This document shows positions 15,823 through 24,931 of a stretch of DNA of 64,000 nt, piece after piece. The notes under the pieces were generated by a model, which had not been told where the DNA came from, made no database searches, and saw only the letters and a list, made by a program, of their open reading frames with translations. Numbering within the stretch: the stretch's first letter is position 1; every line of letters begins with the position of its first letter. A program made the translations under genes and the position numbers. The stretch is from positions 1 through 64,000 of the forward strand of contig NZ_SMOA01000005.1 in the NCBI RefSeq assembly GCF_004353985.1, read 5' to 3'. The DNA is from Paracraurococcus ruber. Lineage in GTDB: Bacteria > Pseudomonadota > Alphaproteobacteria > Acetobacterales > Acetobacteraceae.

Positions 15823-17688
15823 TCAGGCCGCCTGGCGCGCGGCGACGAAGCGGCTGAATTCCTCGGGCGGCATCGGGCGGCCGAACAGGTAGCCCTGCAC
15901 CTCGCCGCAACCCTCGCGCATCAGCATCCTCGCCTGCTCGGCGCTCTCGACGCCTTCGGCATTGGCTCGCACGCCGAGGCTGCGGCTGATGCCGACGACG
16001 GCACGGACGATCGCGTCGGAATTCGGATCCTGGCCGAGGCTGCTGATGAAGCTGCGGTCGATCTTGATCTTGTCGAAGACGAATTTCTGCAGGTAGCCCA
16101 GGCTGGAATAGCCGGTGCCGAAGTCGTCCATCGCGATCTTCACGCCAAGCCCGCGGAGACGTTCGAGCACCGCCAGCGTCTCGCCATTGTCCTGCAGCAG
16201 GACGCCTTCGGTGATCTCGAGCTCGAGACGCTGCGGCGCCAGGCCGGAATCGGCCAGCGCTGCCGCCACCGTCTCGAACAGGCCAGGGAAGCGGAACTGC
16301 ACGGCGGAGACGTTGACCGCCACCGTCAGCCCGTCCGGCCAGGTGGACGCTTCCCGGCAGGCTTCCCGCAGCGTCCAGGCGCCGATGCCAGCGACCAGTC
16401 CGGTCTCCTCGGCCAACGGGATGAACTGACCCGGCGGGACGTTGCCATGGCCCGGTCGATCCCAGCGCAGCAGAGCTTCGGCGCCGATGACCCGGCTGGA
16501 CGGGAGGTCAACCTGCGGTTGGTAGTGCAGCCGGAACTGACCTTCGCTCAGGGCAATGCGCAGATCGGTTTCGAGGGCGCGGCGCTCCGTGAGGCGGCGG
16601 TTCATCTCGGGCGAGAAGAAGCAGAGATCGCCGCGCCGGCGCCCTTTTGCCTGGAACAGGGCGAGGTCGGCATCCTTCAGCAGTTGCAGCGGGTCGATGG
16701 CCTGGCCGGGCTGCGACAGGGCGATCCCGACGCTGACGCCGATGGTCACCCGCTGGCCGTCGATGGCGAACGGCGCCGCGATCGCCGCGATGATGCGCCG
16801 CGCCAGCGCTTCCGCATCCTGCGGCCGCGACGCCCGAGGCTGGATGACGGCAAACTCGTTGCCGCCCAGCCGCGCCAGCGTGTCGCTCTCCCGCAGGCAG
16901 CCGGAGAGCCGCTGCGTGGCCTCGCACAGCAGGCGGTCGCCACCGGCATGGCCGAGCGCGTCGTTGACCTCCTTGAAGCGGTCGAGATCGAGGCAGAGTA
17001 CGGCGAGGGGTTGTCCGGCGCGACGGGACTGTGCGACGGCCTGCCGCAGCCGGTCGGCAAAGAGCGTGCGGTTGGGCAGACCCGTCAGCAGGTCATGCGC
17101 CGAAAGATAGGCAGCGCGGTCGAGGGCATGGCGTAGCAGCCGGACCGGCAGGATCCGCAGCACGGCGAAGATAGCCGCGCCGAGCAGCCCGGCGCCCAGC
17201 GCCACGGCAGCGGCGATGCCGAGTTCAGGCCGGATCGAGCGGGCCGCCTCGACCTCCCCGAGCCGGGCGGCCGGCCCGCGGATGGGCACGCGCCGCACCA
17301 GCACCGGCCAGGCCAGCGCTTCGGCGCCACTGGTTTCCATCACCAGCCGCCCGTTCGGGTCGAAGACGCGCCAGCGTTCCACACGGGAGTCCGGCGCCGG
17401 CAGCGGCATCGTATCGGCTTGGGGCAGCCGCGCTGCCTGCCGCGCCAACTCGGCCAGTTCGGCCGCCTGCAGCAGGGCGCTGGTCTCGAGGCTGCCCCCC
17501 ACCCGACCCTGAGCCGTGATCAGATAGGCGGCGGGCAGGAGGACAGCGACAGCCAGCGCGGCTAGGCCGGCCAGGAGGCTGACCAGCCGGGCCGTGTCGG
17601 TCCCCTGCGGCCGGGCCGGACGGCCGCGGGGAGCGCCGGCTCGTGCCCGGGTGTCCGGTACAGTCGAGCTTAGGGCGGAGAAGGACAA
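15823..17688 (-). CDS. Membrane GGDEF-EAL protein with a degenerate GGNEF site
   Basis: The 621-residue protein has TM1 near residues 36-58, a short periplasmic loop, and TM2 near 157-178, then GGDEF and EAL domains. The cyclase motif reads LGGNEFAVI near residue 272: asparagine replaces the metal-binding aspartate of GGDEF, so cyclase activity is probably lost and the domain may instead sense GTP. The EAL domain is intact (GAEALLRW near 402, EITEGVLL, DDFGTGYSS, KIDRSF, AEGVES), so the protein is most likely a phosphodiesterase. The start is TTG with GAGGTG upstream. A perfect inverted repeat lies 44-67 bp upstream. Confidence 0.9.
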   Translation of the reverse strand: MSFSALSSTVPDTRARAGAPRGRPARPQGTDTARLVSLLAGLAALAVAVLLPAAYLITAQGRVGGSLETSALLQAAELAELARQAARLPQADTMPLPAPDSRVERWRVFDPNGRLVMETSGAEALAWPVLVRRVPIRGPAARLGEVEAARSIRPELGIAAAVALGAGLLGAAIFAVLRILPVRLLRHALDRAAYLSAHDLLTGLPNRTLFADRLRQAVAQSRRAGQPLAVLCLDLDRFKEVNDALGHAGGDRLLCEATQRLSGCLRESDTLARLGGNEFAVIQPRASRPQDAEALARRIIAAIAAPFAIDGQRVTIGVSVGIALSQPGQAIDPLQLLKDADLALFQAKGRRRGDLCFFSPEMNRRLTERRALETDLRIALSEGQFRLHYQPQVDLPSSRVIGAEALLRWDRPGHGNVPPGQFIPLAEETGLVAGIGAWTLREACREASTWPDGLTVAVNVSAVQFRFPGLFETVAAALADSGLAPQRLELEITEGVLLQDNGETLAVLERLRGLGVKIAMDDFGTGYSSLGYLQKFVFDKIKIDRSFISSLGQDPNSDAIVRAVVGISRSLGVRANAEGVESAEQARMLMREGCGEVQGYLFGRPMPPEEFSRFVAARQAA

Positions 17689-17731
17689 GGCGGCACCTCG
17701 GACGGCGGAGGCCCGCCACTCGCAGTTGAAT

Positions 17732-17755
17732 ATGCGAAAAACACCTTTTTCGCAT
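17732..17755. promoter_or_regulatory. Perfect inverted repeat of the TGCGAAAAA motif upstream of a GGDEF-EAL gene
   Basis: ATGCGAAAAA (17732-17741) and TTTTTCGCAT (17746-17755) are exact complements separated by CACC. The dyad spans about two helical turns and lies 44-67 bp upstream of the TTG start of the minus-strand gene, where an operator or activator site is expected. It is not followed by a T-run in coding context, so a terminator is unlikely. It is the only two-armed copy of a motif that occurs as single arms at other promoters in the first 13 kb. Confidence 0.6.
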
Positions 17756-17759
17756 CAAC

Positions 17760-18164
17760 TAAATGCCAGCAGCCTGGAATTTCGGCGTGGCACGACCCTG
17801 CGCAGCACGCTGCGTGACCCTATGCAGCTGCCGGGAAGCGAGGAGGGCGGGCGAGGGATCCCATGGCCACGCCATCCGCTTCAACCTGTCGTCTTGTGGC
17901 CGCATCCCGCTTTGTCAGGGCACTGACCTGCGGCGGTTGCAGCGATGGCATCACCCCTTCGCAGCGACCACCAGCGCCTGTCCCGGGGGCGAGACTTGCC
18001 GTGCGATCGCGGGGCCAATCAGCCGCATGGCCGGAGACTGCCTCGCGGCCCCTGGCGGGGCCGCGTTCCGCCGTGGCGCATGGGAACCCGTGACGGTTCA
18101 TGGACCGGCAAGCGAAACGCCGCCAGGGTCCCAGCCGAAACGATCCCCGGCAGCGAGGTGACCC
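17760..18164. other. Intergenic region without a supported gene
   Basis: About 400 bp with only shadow-like frames. It should hold the promoter of the GAF-domain gene at 18165. Confidence 0.4.
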
Positions 18165-18683
18165 ATGCCAGCCCCGATCCCCATCACCGAGGCCGAGCGG
18201 CTGTCCGAGTTGCGATCCTACGCCATCCTCGACACCACGGCGGAAGCCATGTTCGACCGGGTGGTCGAGTTGGCGGCCGCGCTGACGGACTGTCCCGTGG
18301 CGCTGATCTCCCTGGTGGATGCGAAGCGCCAGTGGTTCCTGGCACGGCATGGGCTCGACCTGGCCGAGACGCCGCGCGACCACGCCTTCTGCGCCCATGC
18401 CATCCTGAACCCGACCGAACCCCTGCTGGTCGAGGATGCTGCGAAGGACGATCGCTTCGGGGCCAATCCCCTCGTCTGCGGCGAACCTGGCATCCGCTTC
18501 TATGCCGGCATGCCGGTGGTCAGCCCGGAAGGCCGGGCGCTCGGGACCCTATGTGTCATCGACCGGAAGCCGCGCGGCCTGGATGACCGCCAGCGAGAGT
18601 CGCTCGTGAATCTTGCCCTCCTCGCCGGCACCTTGCTCGATCTGCGGCGCACCGCCCGACGTGGCCGGGTGCGGGTGGCCTGA
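18165..18683 (+). CDS. GAF-domain protein
   Basis: A 172-residue single GAF domain. Family features are the N-terminal ITEAERLSELRSYAILDTTA, the core CPVALISLVDAKRQWFLARH, then DHAFCAHAIL, LLVEDAAKDDRFGANPLV and GIRFYAGMPVVSPEGRALGT with LCVIDRKPR. Such domains bind small ligands or nucleotides and are common at the front of GGDEF or kinase proteins; here no output domain is attached. The ATG is well supported by GCGAGGTGA upstream. It sits between two GGDEF-EAL genes and could act on them in trans; that is inference. Confidence 0.85.
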   Translation: MPAPIPITEAERLSELRSYAILDTTAEAMFDRVVELAAALTDCPVALISLVDAKRQWFLARHGLDLAETPRDHAFCAHAILNPTEPLLVEDAAKDDRFGANPLVCGEPGIRFYAGMPVVSPEGRALGTLCVIDRKPRGLDDRQRESLVNLALLAGTLLDLRRTARRGRVRVA

Positions 18684-18943
18684 CCGCGGCGGCTCGGATG
18701 CGGCGCGGCGCGGCATGAACGCCGCGGAGCCTGGAGCCGCCCTCCCGGCGCCCCCTGCCCCGCCGGTGGCCCATCGTCATGCTGCCGTCAGGCAATCCAA
18801 CCCATGGCAATCGACCCTGTCTGCGGGCGTTCTGCCGGCGCCTTCCTGCACCAGGCTGCTCGAGGCGACATCCTCGTCGGACCCTTGGCACGCCGCCTCT
18901 GCGCACGGCCCCGGTCCCAGGTCATCCCGTAAGGCCCTTCGAA

Positions 18944-19414
18944 CTAAACCGACAGCGGCAGAGCGTCCCGCGGGACGATGCAGCGACGGCTGCTGACGCT
19001 TTCGAGGATCAGGCCACGCGTGCGCTCGCGCTCCGCCTCATCCGCCGGCAGGGCGCCGCCCAACTCGGCAATCCAAACCCCGATGAGCGCAGCGCGGTCC
19101 AGGCATTCCTGGAAGGCCGTCTCGCTGGTGATGCGGGATGCGGCGAAGTCGTAGGGGTCGCGGGCATGCGCCCGAAGGCGCCGCAGCAAGGTCGCCATCT
19201 CCTGCTCTGCCGCATCGATCGTCGGAGGCAGGTGGTAGGGGCGCCGCGGCGGGCAGCAGGCTGCGACATGGGCCTCCAGCGCGGCCTGCCAGCGTCGCCG
19301 CCGCACGAGGGTGATGACCAAGGCGAGGAGGAAGAGCGCGGCAGCGGCGGCGAAGGCGGCCTCCAACCACTGCGGGTCGACCAGGGCGATTTCGGCGAAA
19401 CTCCGCTCCAGCAC
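18944..19414 (-). CDS. Membrane-anchored uncharacterised protein
   Basis: The 156-residue protein has one N-terminal membrane helix (WLEAAFAAAAALFLLALVIT) followed by a basic stretch (LVRRRRWQ) and a helical cytoplasmic domain (AEQEMATLLRRLRAHARDPY, TAFQECLDRAALIGVWIAEL). The start is GTG, with GGGAGGG nine bases upstream. No family recognised. Confidence 0.6.
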   Translation of the reverse strand: MLERSFAEIALVDPQWLEAAFAAAAALFLLALVITLVRRRRWQAALEAHVAACCPPRRPYHLPPTIDAAEQEMATLLRRLRAHARDPYDFAASRITSETAFQECLDRAALIGVWIAELGGALPADEAERERTRGLILESVSSRRCIVPRDALPLSV

Positions 19415-19640
19415 CGTGTCACGCCCTCCCGCAAAGGTTGAAGCTATCGACAGGCTTCGCAGCCGCGCTTCCTGGGGCGAGTAGGGCGGCGACCTATTGC
19501 CACCCCCTTATCGGCCAGGCGCCGTTACGGCAGGCCCACCAAAGGGCGAAAATTGGAAAGGCAATGTTAGTCTTTCAGTAGATGGAATTTCGCAGACCAA
19601 GCCATCTAACCGCCTTGCTCGACCTCGGAGAGACACAGCC

Positions 19641-20000
19641 TTGAAGACAGCCCTCGGCGCCCTGCTGCTCGGCCTCGCCACCTTCGCCGTGGAGCCAGCG
19701 CAAGCGCACCAGCAGGGGGTTGCCTCCTGGTATGGCAGCCGGCTGGAGGGCCGACGCATGGCCAATGGCGAGCGGTTCCGACGCCGAGCGCCGTTCTGCG
19801 CCCACCGCTCCCTGCCATTCGGTACCCGCATCCAGGTCCGCAACCTCGACACGCGGAAGGTCGCAACCTGCCGCGTCACCGATCGTGGACCCTACCGGGC
19901 CGGCCGCATCGTGGATGTCAGCGAGGCGATCGCCCGCCGCATCGGCCTGTTCACCATCGGGATCGCGCCGGCCCGCGTCGTGGTGCTGGCGCGCCGCTGA
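19641..20000 (+). CDS. RlpA-like septal ring lytic transglycosylase family protein
   Basis: This 119-residue secreted protein has a signal peptide (KTALGALLLGLATFAVEPAQ, cleaved near AQA-H) and a double-psi beta-barrel of the RlpA type: GVASWYG, LEGRRMANGERF, CAHRSLPFGTRIQVRNL, VTDRGPYRAGRIVDVSEAIA. RlpA proteins cleave naked glycan strands or bind peptidoglycan at septa. The SPOR domain of long RlpA proteins is absent. I chose the TTG at 19641 because GGAGA precedes it and it gives a clean signal peptide; the frame is open upstream. Confidence 0.82.
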   Translation: MKTALGALLLGLATFAVEPAQAHQQGVASWYGSRLEGRRMANGERFRRRAPFCAHRSLPFGTRIQVRNLDTRKVATCRVTDRGPYRAGRIVDVSEAIARRIGLFTIGIAPARVVVLARR

Positions 20001-20216
20001 GGCCTGCGCCGGCCCGCCTGGAGATCGAGGCACCGCGCCGCCGCAACCGGCGGCGCAACTCCCCTAGAAGCCGTCCCGTGGCCGCGGCGCGGCCATCGCT
20101 GGCCTCCGGCCTCTCCAGGGGACGCTCCTCGTGTCGCTGCCGCCCGATCCGCGCTGGCTCCCGGCATCCGCCGGACGCCATGCGCACCCGCCGCGCCGTC
20201 CGGGCAGGGCCCGGGC

Positions 20217-22769
20217 ATGAGCGCGGCGAGCCTGTTGCCTGCTGACGGGTGGTCGGCCCGGCTGCGCCGCTGGCGCGGCCTTGGCATCGTGGTCCGACTC
20301 TATGCCGTATGCCTGCTTTCGCTGGCGGCGTCGGCCGGGCTGGCGATGGCGACGCATCACTTCGCTCAGCGGACCCGTGACGCCACGCTGCTGCTCTACG
20401 AGGATGGGCTGGTCGGCGCCAGGATCGCCGCCCGCCTGCAGTTGCTGCTGGAGCAGCATCGGGGGTTGGTGGAGGCGGCGCCGGCCGATCTCGACCACGG
20501 CCGGCTCTCCGTCATCCGAGGCCGACTTGAGGCGCTCGACGCCGAGCTGGTGCGGGCGGCGGCGGAGGTCGCCCTGGCTGGCCGGGGCGACGCCCCGCTG
20601 GCCTTGTGGGAGCTGCGGGTGCGGCTGCTGCAGGACCTGCCGGCACTCGCCGAGGCTGGGCGGCAGGTGTTCCGCAGCGCCGAGGCCTTCCGCAAGGACG
20701 CCGCGCTGGCCGCCCTGCAGGGCGAGTATGCTGCCGCCTTCGTCCGGGTCGGCGGCGATGTGCATGGCTGGCGCGACGACCGGCTACGGGCGATGGATGC
20801 GCAGGTCGCGGCGCTGCATGCCAGCGCCGACGGCCTGACGCGCCGAACGTCCTGGGCGGCGTTCGCATCGCTGGTCATGGCGCTGGTCGGCATCGCCGTC
20901 ACGCATTCCGTCGTCGCCCGGCTTGCCCGCATCACCCGGGCGATGCGGCGGCTGGCGGCGCATGAGGAAGGCGTCGAGGTTCCGGCCACCCATGATGGCG
21001 ACGAGATCGGCGCGATGGCCCGCGCGCTCGAGGTCTTTAAGGCGGATGCGGCGGAGATGCGCTGGCGCGGCCTGGCGCTGGAGCGGACGAACCGGCATTT
21101 CGCCGCCGCCCTGGGCAACATCGCCCAGGGCCTGGCGATGTTCGATGCGGAAGAACGGCTGGTCGTGCTGAACGACCGCTTCCGCGCCCTGCTGCAAGCC
21201 GGACCAGGGGACCTGGAGGCAGGCGCCAGCCTGGACGAGGTGGCCACCGCCGCGGCGGCGGCCGGCAGCTTCCCCGGCCGGGATCCCGCCACCCTGCGCC
21301 GCCTGCTGCGCACGCCGCCGGCCCCGGCGCGGTCGCTGCGGCAGGTCGAGGAGGTGCGACCCGGACATTTCCTCGCCATCCGGCATGAACCGATGGCGGG
21401 CGGCGGTTGGGTCACCACGCTGGAAGACATCACCGAGATCAGGCTGGCCGAGGCGAGGATCGCGCATCTCGCGCATCATGATGCGCTGACCGGCCTGCCG
21501 AACCGCGTCCTGCTGCGCGAGCAGATGGAAGCCGCGATCGCCCGCGCCCGTCGGGGTGAAGGCTTCACCGTCTTCTGCCTCGACCTCGACCGCTTCAAGG
21601 AGGTGAACGACACGCTCGGCCATCCCGTGGGCGACGCCCTGCTGCAGGCAGTGGCGGCGCGGCTGATCGCCGAGCTGCGGGAGACCGATACGCTCGCCCG
21701 CCTCGGTGGCGACGAGTTCGCCATCATCCAGTCTGGCGTGACGCAGCCGCGCGATGCGACGGACCTCGCCCGCCGGCTCGTGGCCGTCCTGGCGGAACCC
21801 TTCGAGGTGGCCGGCCATCAGGTGGTGATAGGCACCAGCGTCGGCATCGCCGTCGCGCCGGTGGACGGGCTGGACGCCGACATACTGCTGAAAAGCGCCG
21901 ACATGGCGCTGTACCGGGCAAAGGCCGAAGGGCGTGGGCGCTGGCGCTTCTTCGAGCCGGAGATGGACACCCGCATGCAGCTTCGCCGCGCGCTCGAGCT
22001 CGACCTGCGCCGGGCCCTGGCGGCGGAGGAATTCGAGCTCTTCTATCAGCCGATCGTCGAGACCGAGTCGCGTCGCGTGCTGGGGCTGGAGGCGCTGCTG
22101 CGCTGGCGGCATCCGGAGCGCGGCCTGCTTTCGCCCGACCGCTTCATCCCATTGGCGGAGGAAACCGGCCTGTCGGTTCCGATCGGCGAATGGGTGCTGA
22201 CGCAGGCCTGTGCGGCCGCGGCCGCCTGGCCGGGTGCGCCACGGCTTGCCGTCAATCTCTCGCCCGGGCAGTTCGCCAATCGCGGCTTGTGCGAGGCGGT
22301 GTCCGCGGCGCTGCGGGCCGCCGGACTTCCCCCCGGGCGGCTGGAGTTGGAGATCACCGAGGCGGCGGTGGTGCAGGATGCCGAGGCGACGCTCGACACG
22401 CTGCACCGGCTCAAGGCGCTTGGCGTGCGCATCGCCATGGACGATTTCGGGACGGGCTATTCCTCGCTGGGCTATCTCAAGCGCTTCCCCTTCGACAAGG
22501 TGAAGATCGACCGCAGCTTCACCCGCGACCTCGACCAGTCGCAGCAGAGCGATGCCATCGTCGGCGCCGTCACCTCGCTCTGCCTCGGCCTCGACATGGC
22601 GACCACGGCCGAAGGCGTGGAGACCGAGGCGCAGCTTCGTGTGCTGCACCGGAAGGGCTGCGCCGAGGCGCAGGGATTCCTGTTCAGCCATCCCTGCCCG
22701 GCCGGCGAGGTCCCGGCGCTGCTGCGCCGGCTGGACACCGCGCTGCTGGAACAGGCCGTGCTGTCCTGA
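20217..22769 (+). CDS. Membrane HAMP-PAS-GGDEF-EAL protein
   Basis: The 850-residue protein has TM1 near residues 25-46 and TM2 near 218-238, enclosing a helical sensor region. A HAMP segment follows (ARITRAMRRLAAHEEGVEVP, DGDEIGAMARALEVFKADAA). A PAS-like domain starts near 300 (LGNIAQGLAMFDAEERLVVL). GGDEF is intact (LGGDEFAII near 496) with DALTGLPNRVLL before it, and EAL is intact (LEALLRW near 623, EITEAAVV, DDFGTGYSS, KIDRSF, AEGVET). Both c-di-GMP synthesis and hydrolysis are possible. It is encoded alone, 216 bp after the RlpA-like gene. Confidence 0.9.
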   Translation: MSAASLLPADGWSARLRRWRGLGIVVRLYAVCLLSLAASAGLAMATHHFAQRTRDATLLLYEDGLVGARIAARLQLLLEQHRGLVEAAPADLDHGRLSVIRGRLEALDAELVRAAAEVALAGRGDAPLALWELRVRLLQDLPALAEAGRQVFRSAEAFRKDAALAALQGEYAAAFVRVGGDVHGWRDDRLRAMDAQVAALHASADGLTRRTSWAAFASLVMALVGIAVTHSVVARLARITRAMRRLAAHEEGVEVPATHDGDEIGAMARALEVFKADAAEMRWRGLALERTNRHFAAALGNIAQGLAMFDAEERLVVLNDRFRALLQAGPGDLEAGASLDEVATAAAAAGSFPGRDPATLRRLLRTPPAPARSLRQVEEVRPGHFLAIRHEPMAGGGWVTTLEDITEIRLAEARIAHLAHHDALTGLPNRVLLREQMEAAIARARRGEGFTVFCLDLDRFKEVNDTLGHPVGDALLQAVAARLIAELRETDTLARLGGDEFAIIQSGVTQPRDATDLARRLVAVLAEPFEVAGHQVVIGTSVGIAVAPVDGLDADILLKSADMALYRAKAEGRGRWRFFEPEMDTRMQLRRALELDLRRALAAEEFELFYQPIVETESRRVLGLEALLRWRHPERGLLSPDRFIPLAEETGLSVPIGEWVLTQACAAAAAWPGAPRLAVNLSPGQFANRGLCEAVSAALRAAGLPPGRLELEITEAAVVQDAEATLDTLHRLKALGVRIAMDDFGTGYSSLGYLKRFPFDKVKIDRSFTRDLDQSQQSDAIVGAVTSLCLGLDMATTAEGVETEAQLRVLHRKGCAEAQGFLFSHPCPAGEVPALLRRLDTALLEQAVLS

Positions 22770-23194
22770 CCGCGGCCGGCCGCCGCCGGCACCGCGTATG
22801 CTGTCGGGGGTCGCTGCTTACGATGGGCGACACGCCTGGGTCCGCCAGACGGACAAGCGGCGCGACGGTAGGCGCCGCGAAGGGCAGGCCGGAGCCAGGA
22901 CGCCGCCCGCCCCGGCACACCCTGCGGTCGCCTGGCTGGGAACGCTCGGGAAGCAGGACGCCTGACCGCCGCATCGCATGCGGTCCATGGCCGGGCGGCC
23001 CTCGTCACCCCGGGGCGTTTGGGGCCCGGTACGAAGCCCCGGGTGGATGCCTTCGCTTGGCAGGCCGGGGGATGGGGCGGTGGTGTGTTCAGCGAAATGC
23101 GCGATCCATCGCGGCGCGCTAACCCACGTCGCCCGGAACCGCCGGCAGCGCGGTCTTCAGGGCGCCTCCGGCGGTGACGGCGTCGCGCATCGCC
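22770..23194. other. Intergenic region without a supported gene
   Basis: About 425 bp between two convergent genes. It includes GC-rich dyads near 22770-22790 that could aid termination. I see no coding region with a family match. Confidence 0.4.
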
Positions 23195-23482
23195 TCATTG
23201 GTCAACGGCTTCCACAAGAAGCGTGGCAAAGTCGTCCGGATCCTCGCCTGCGCTGCCTTCACCCTGCGCGTCGTGCAGCGCCTGCCGCCAGCGCAGCGTT
23301 TCCGCCACCTGGGCCGGACGGACGGCCAGCCCTGCCTTGCCATCCCACCGGGGCACGCCGACGGCATCAATCTCCCATAGCGCGGCGCCGAGACCGGCCA
23401 GCAGGGTTTCGGCCTCGGCCAGCGTGTCGGCGGCGAAGACCAGAACGGCCCGATCCTCGATCAGCACCGTGTAGAGCGGCAT
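23195..23482 (-). CDS. Uncharacterised 95-residue protein
   Basis: A compact soluble protein beginning MPLYTVLIEDRAVLVFAADT, followed by LAEAETLLAGLGAALWEIDA and an acidic helical C-terminus (GEDPDDFATLLVEAVDQ). The ATG is preceded by AGGAAA. The alternating strand and helix pattern suggests a small alpha/beta fold. No family assigned. Confidence 0.6.
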   Translation of the reverse strand: MPLYTVLIEDRAVLVFAADTLAEAETLLAGLGAALWEIDAVGVPRWDGKAGLAVRPAQVAETLRWRQALHDAQGEGSAGEDPDDFATLLVEAVDQ

Positions 23483-24223
23483 GATTTCCTGGCTCCTTCC
23501 ACGCCTGGCTCCGGCCCAGGGCCCGGCCGAGGCCAGGTCGCGTCATGGTCGCGTCCCGCCATCCCTTGCCGCGCCCGATCCGGGTCGCGCCCGCATCCTC
23601 CAAGCCGCCCAGACCGGGCATCGCCTGTCGAAGGTGCGGCCGTGCAAGCTGGCGCGCGGGGGTCGGAGCGCTTTTCCCCTGGGACCGTGCGGCGCTGTAG
23701 CAGCAGGGGCGAAGCGGCCGCCGCGTCGGGGTGCCTCATTGCATCCAGGACCCGCAGGCGGTCTCCGGAACCGTGCGTTTCATGCGATGCGACGACGGTG
23801 AGGATTTCCGCGACCGATGTTGCACAGCCGACCAGAGCCCTCTGCGCCGACCCGGATGCTTCGACCTGGGCGCCCATGCCGAGCGCATCGCCGATACCGA
23901 GGACTGCACGGATGGTCCCGGCGGTGCCTATGGCAATCCGCAGCGCGCCGATCCGCATTGACCCGGTATCGCGGGTGCGAACCCTTCGGCCGCGACAGGT
24001 CACTGATCGGAGCCGGCAGGAGGTGTGCCCATCGGCTGCGGCCCATGTCCGGTGGCGCCTGACCGCGCTGGCCCGGCCCGACGGGATGGTAGGACGGGCA
24101 AGGCGCCCGGGTCGGCCGCGGTTGACCGGGGCACGGCACAGAAAAACGGGGGAGTTGAATGGGTTAAAACCCTGGCAATCGCGTCGGGCTTTCTGGTGGC
24201 AGGCAGCGAACCAGGTCTTTGCC
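23483..24223. other. Non-coding or decayed stretch upstream of the degenerate GGDEF gene
   Basis: No intact gene seen in about 740 bp. A minus-strand segment inside it resembles the end of an EAL domain and is listed separately. Confidence 0.4.
23800..23958 (-). pseudogene. Possible EAL-domain scrap
   Basis: The minus-strand translation TIRAVLGIGDALGMGAQVEA then SGSAQRALV aligns with the late EAL segment of the neighbouring protein at 15823-17688 (AIVRAVVGISRSLGVRANAE, GVESAEQARML). The key AEGVE motif is altered and there is no upstream EAL domain. It could be the remains of another phosphodiesterase gene or coincidence. Confidence 0.35.
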
Positions 24224-24724
24224 ATGATTATGGATCAGCAGCGGGCGGATCGGCGCGACCCCGTGACCGGCACCGCGACGGCCGAGGCTATGCTGCATTT
24301 CGTCGAGGCGGCGCTCGACGTCTCGGACTTCGAAGGTCCCTTGGTGGCCGTCATCGTATTGGGGCTCGATGGTTTGGACGCGATCGCGGCGACCGACCAG
24401 GACGGCATTCTGCTGGGTGTGGCCGACCGGCTGCGGGCCGGGGTGCGAGCACATGATCTGGTCGGCCGCCTGCCACGCGGCTTCGTCATCTGCCTGCCGG
24501 AAGTGTTCAGCAGCGGGGCCCAGAAAGCGGCGCAGCGGCTCCAACGGCTGGTCGCCGGCGCGCCGCTGCCGAGCACCACCGGTCCGGTCAGCCTCGGCTG
24601 CAGCATCGGCCTGGCATTCGGCCGCGGTCCCGGCAGCTCGGCCCGGGACCTGATCGCCTGCGCCACGACGGCCCTTGCCGATGCGCAGGCGGCCGGGGGT
24701 GGTACGATCATGATGGGATCCTGA
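24224..24724 (+). CDS. Stand-alone degenerate GGDEF domain protein
   Basis: The 166-residue protein aligns over its length with GGDEF domains: RDPVTGTATAEAML in place of the DPLTGLPNR motif, LVAVIVLGLDGLDAIAATDQ in place of the LDLDRFK block, and GPVSLGCSIGLAFGRGPGSS near the end. The active-site loop reads VGRLPRGFVICLPE where an active enzyme has ARLGGDEF, so both the GG and DE residues are lost. It cannot be a diguanylate cyclase of the usual kind. The ATG at 24224 is the first reasonable start; the frame is open upstream without a good ribosome binding site. Confidence 0.6.
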   Translation: MIMDQQRADRRDPVTGTATAEAMLHFVEAALDVSDFEGPLVAVIVLGLDGLDAIAATDQDGILLGVADRLRAGVRAHDLVGRLPRGFVICLPEVFSSGAQKAAQRLQRLVAGAPLPSTTGPVSLGCSIGLAFGRGPGSSARDLIACATTALADAQAAGGGTIMMGS

Positions 24725-24931
24725 TCCAGCGCCGTCATCCGGTGCGAAAGCGGTCACGCCCATCACGCCCGGACCGCCGCGGCCAAAGGGCGTCCCTGCG
24801 GCGGGATGGACTGTTCCGGGCGATCGCCATGGCGCACCGGATGACGACCCGCACGCAATCGAGCCCCGGCGGCACCAAGTCACAGCCGGCTACCGGCGAA
24901 GCGTGCGGCCCGACAAGGTTCGGAGTCAGCC

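Noticed and set aside
17770-17800. Possible sigma-54 promoter (TGGCACG followed by CTGC)
   Set aside because: The spacing to the second box is off by one and the TTGC box is imperfect; no sigma-54 activator context.
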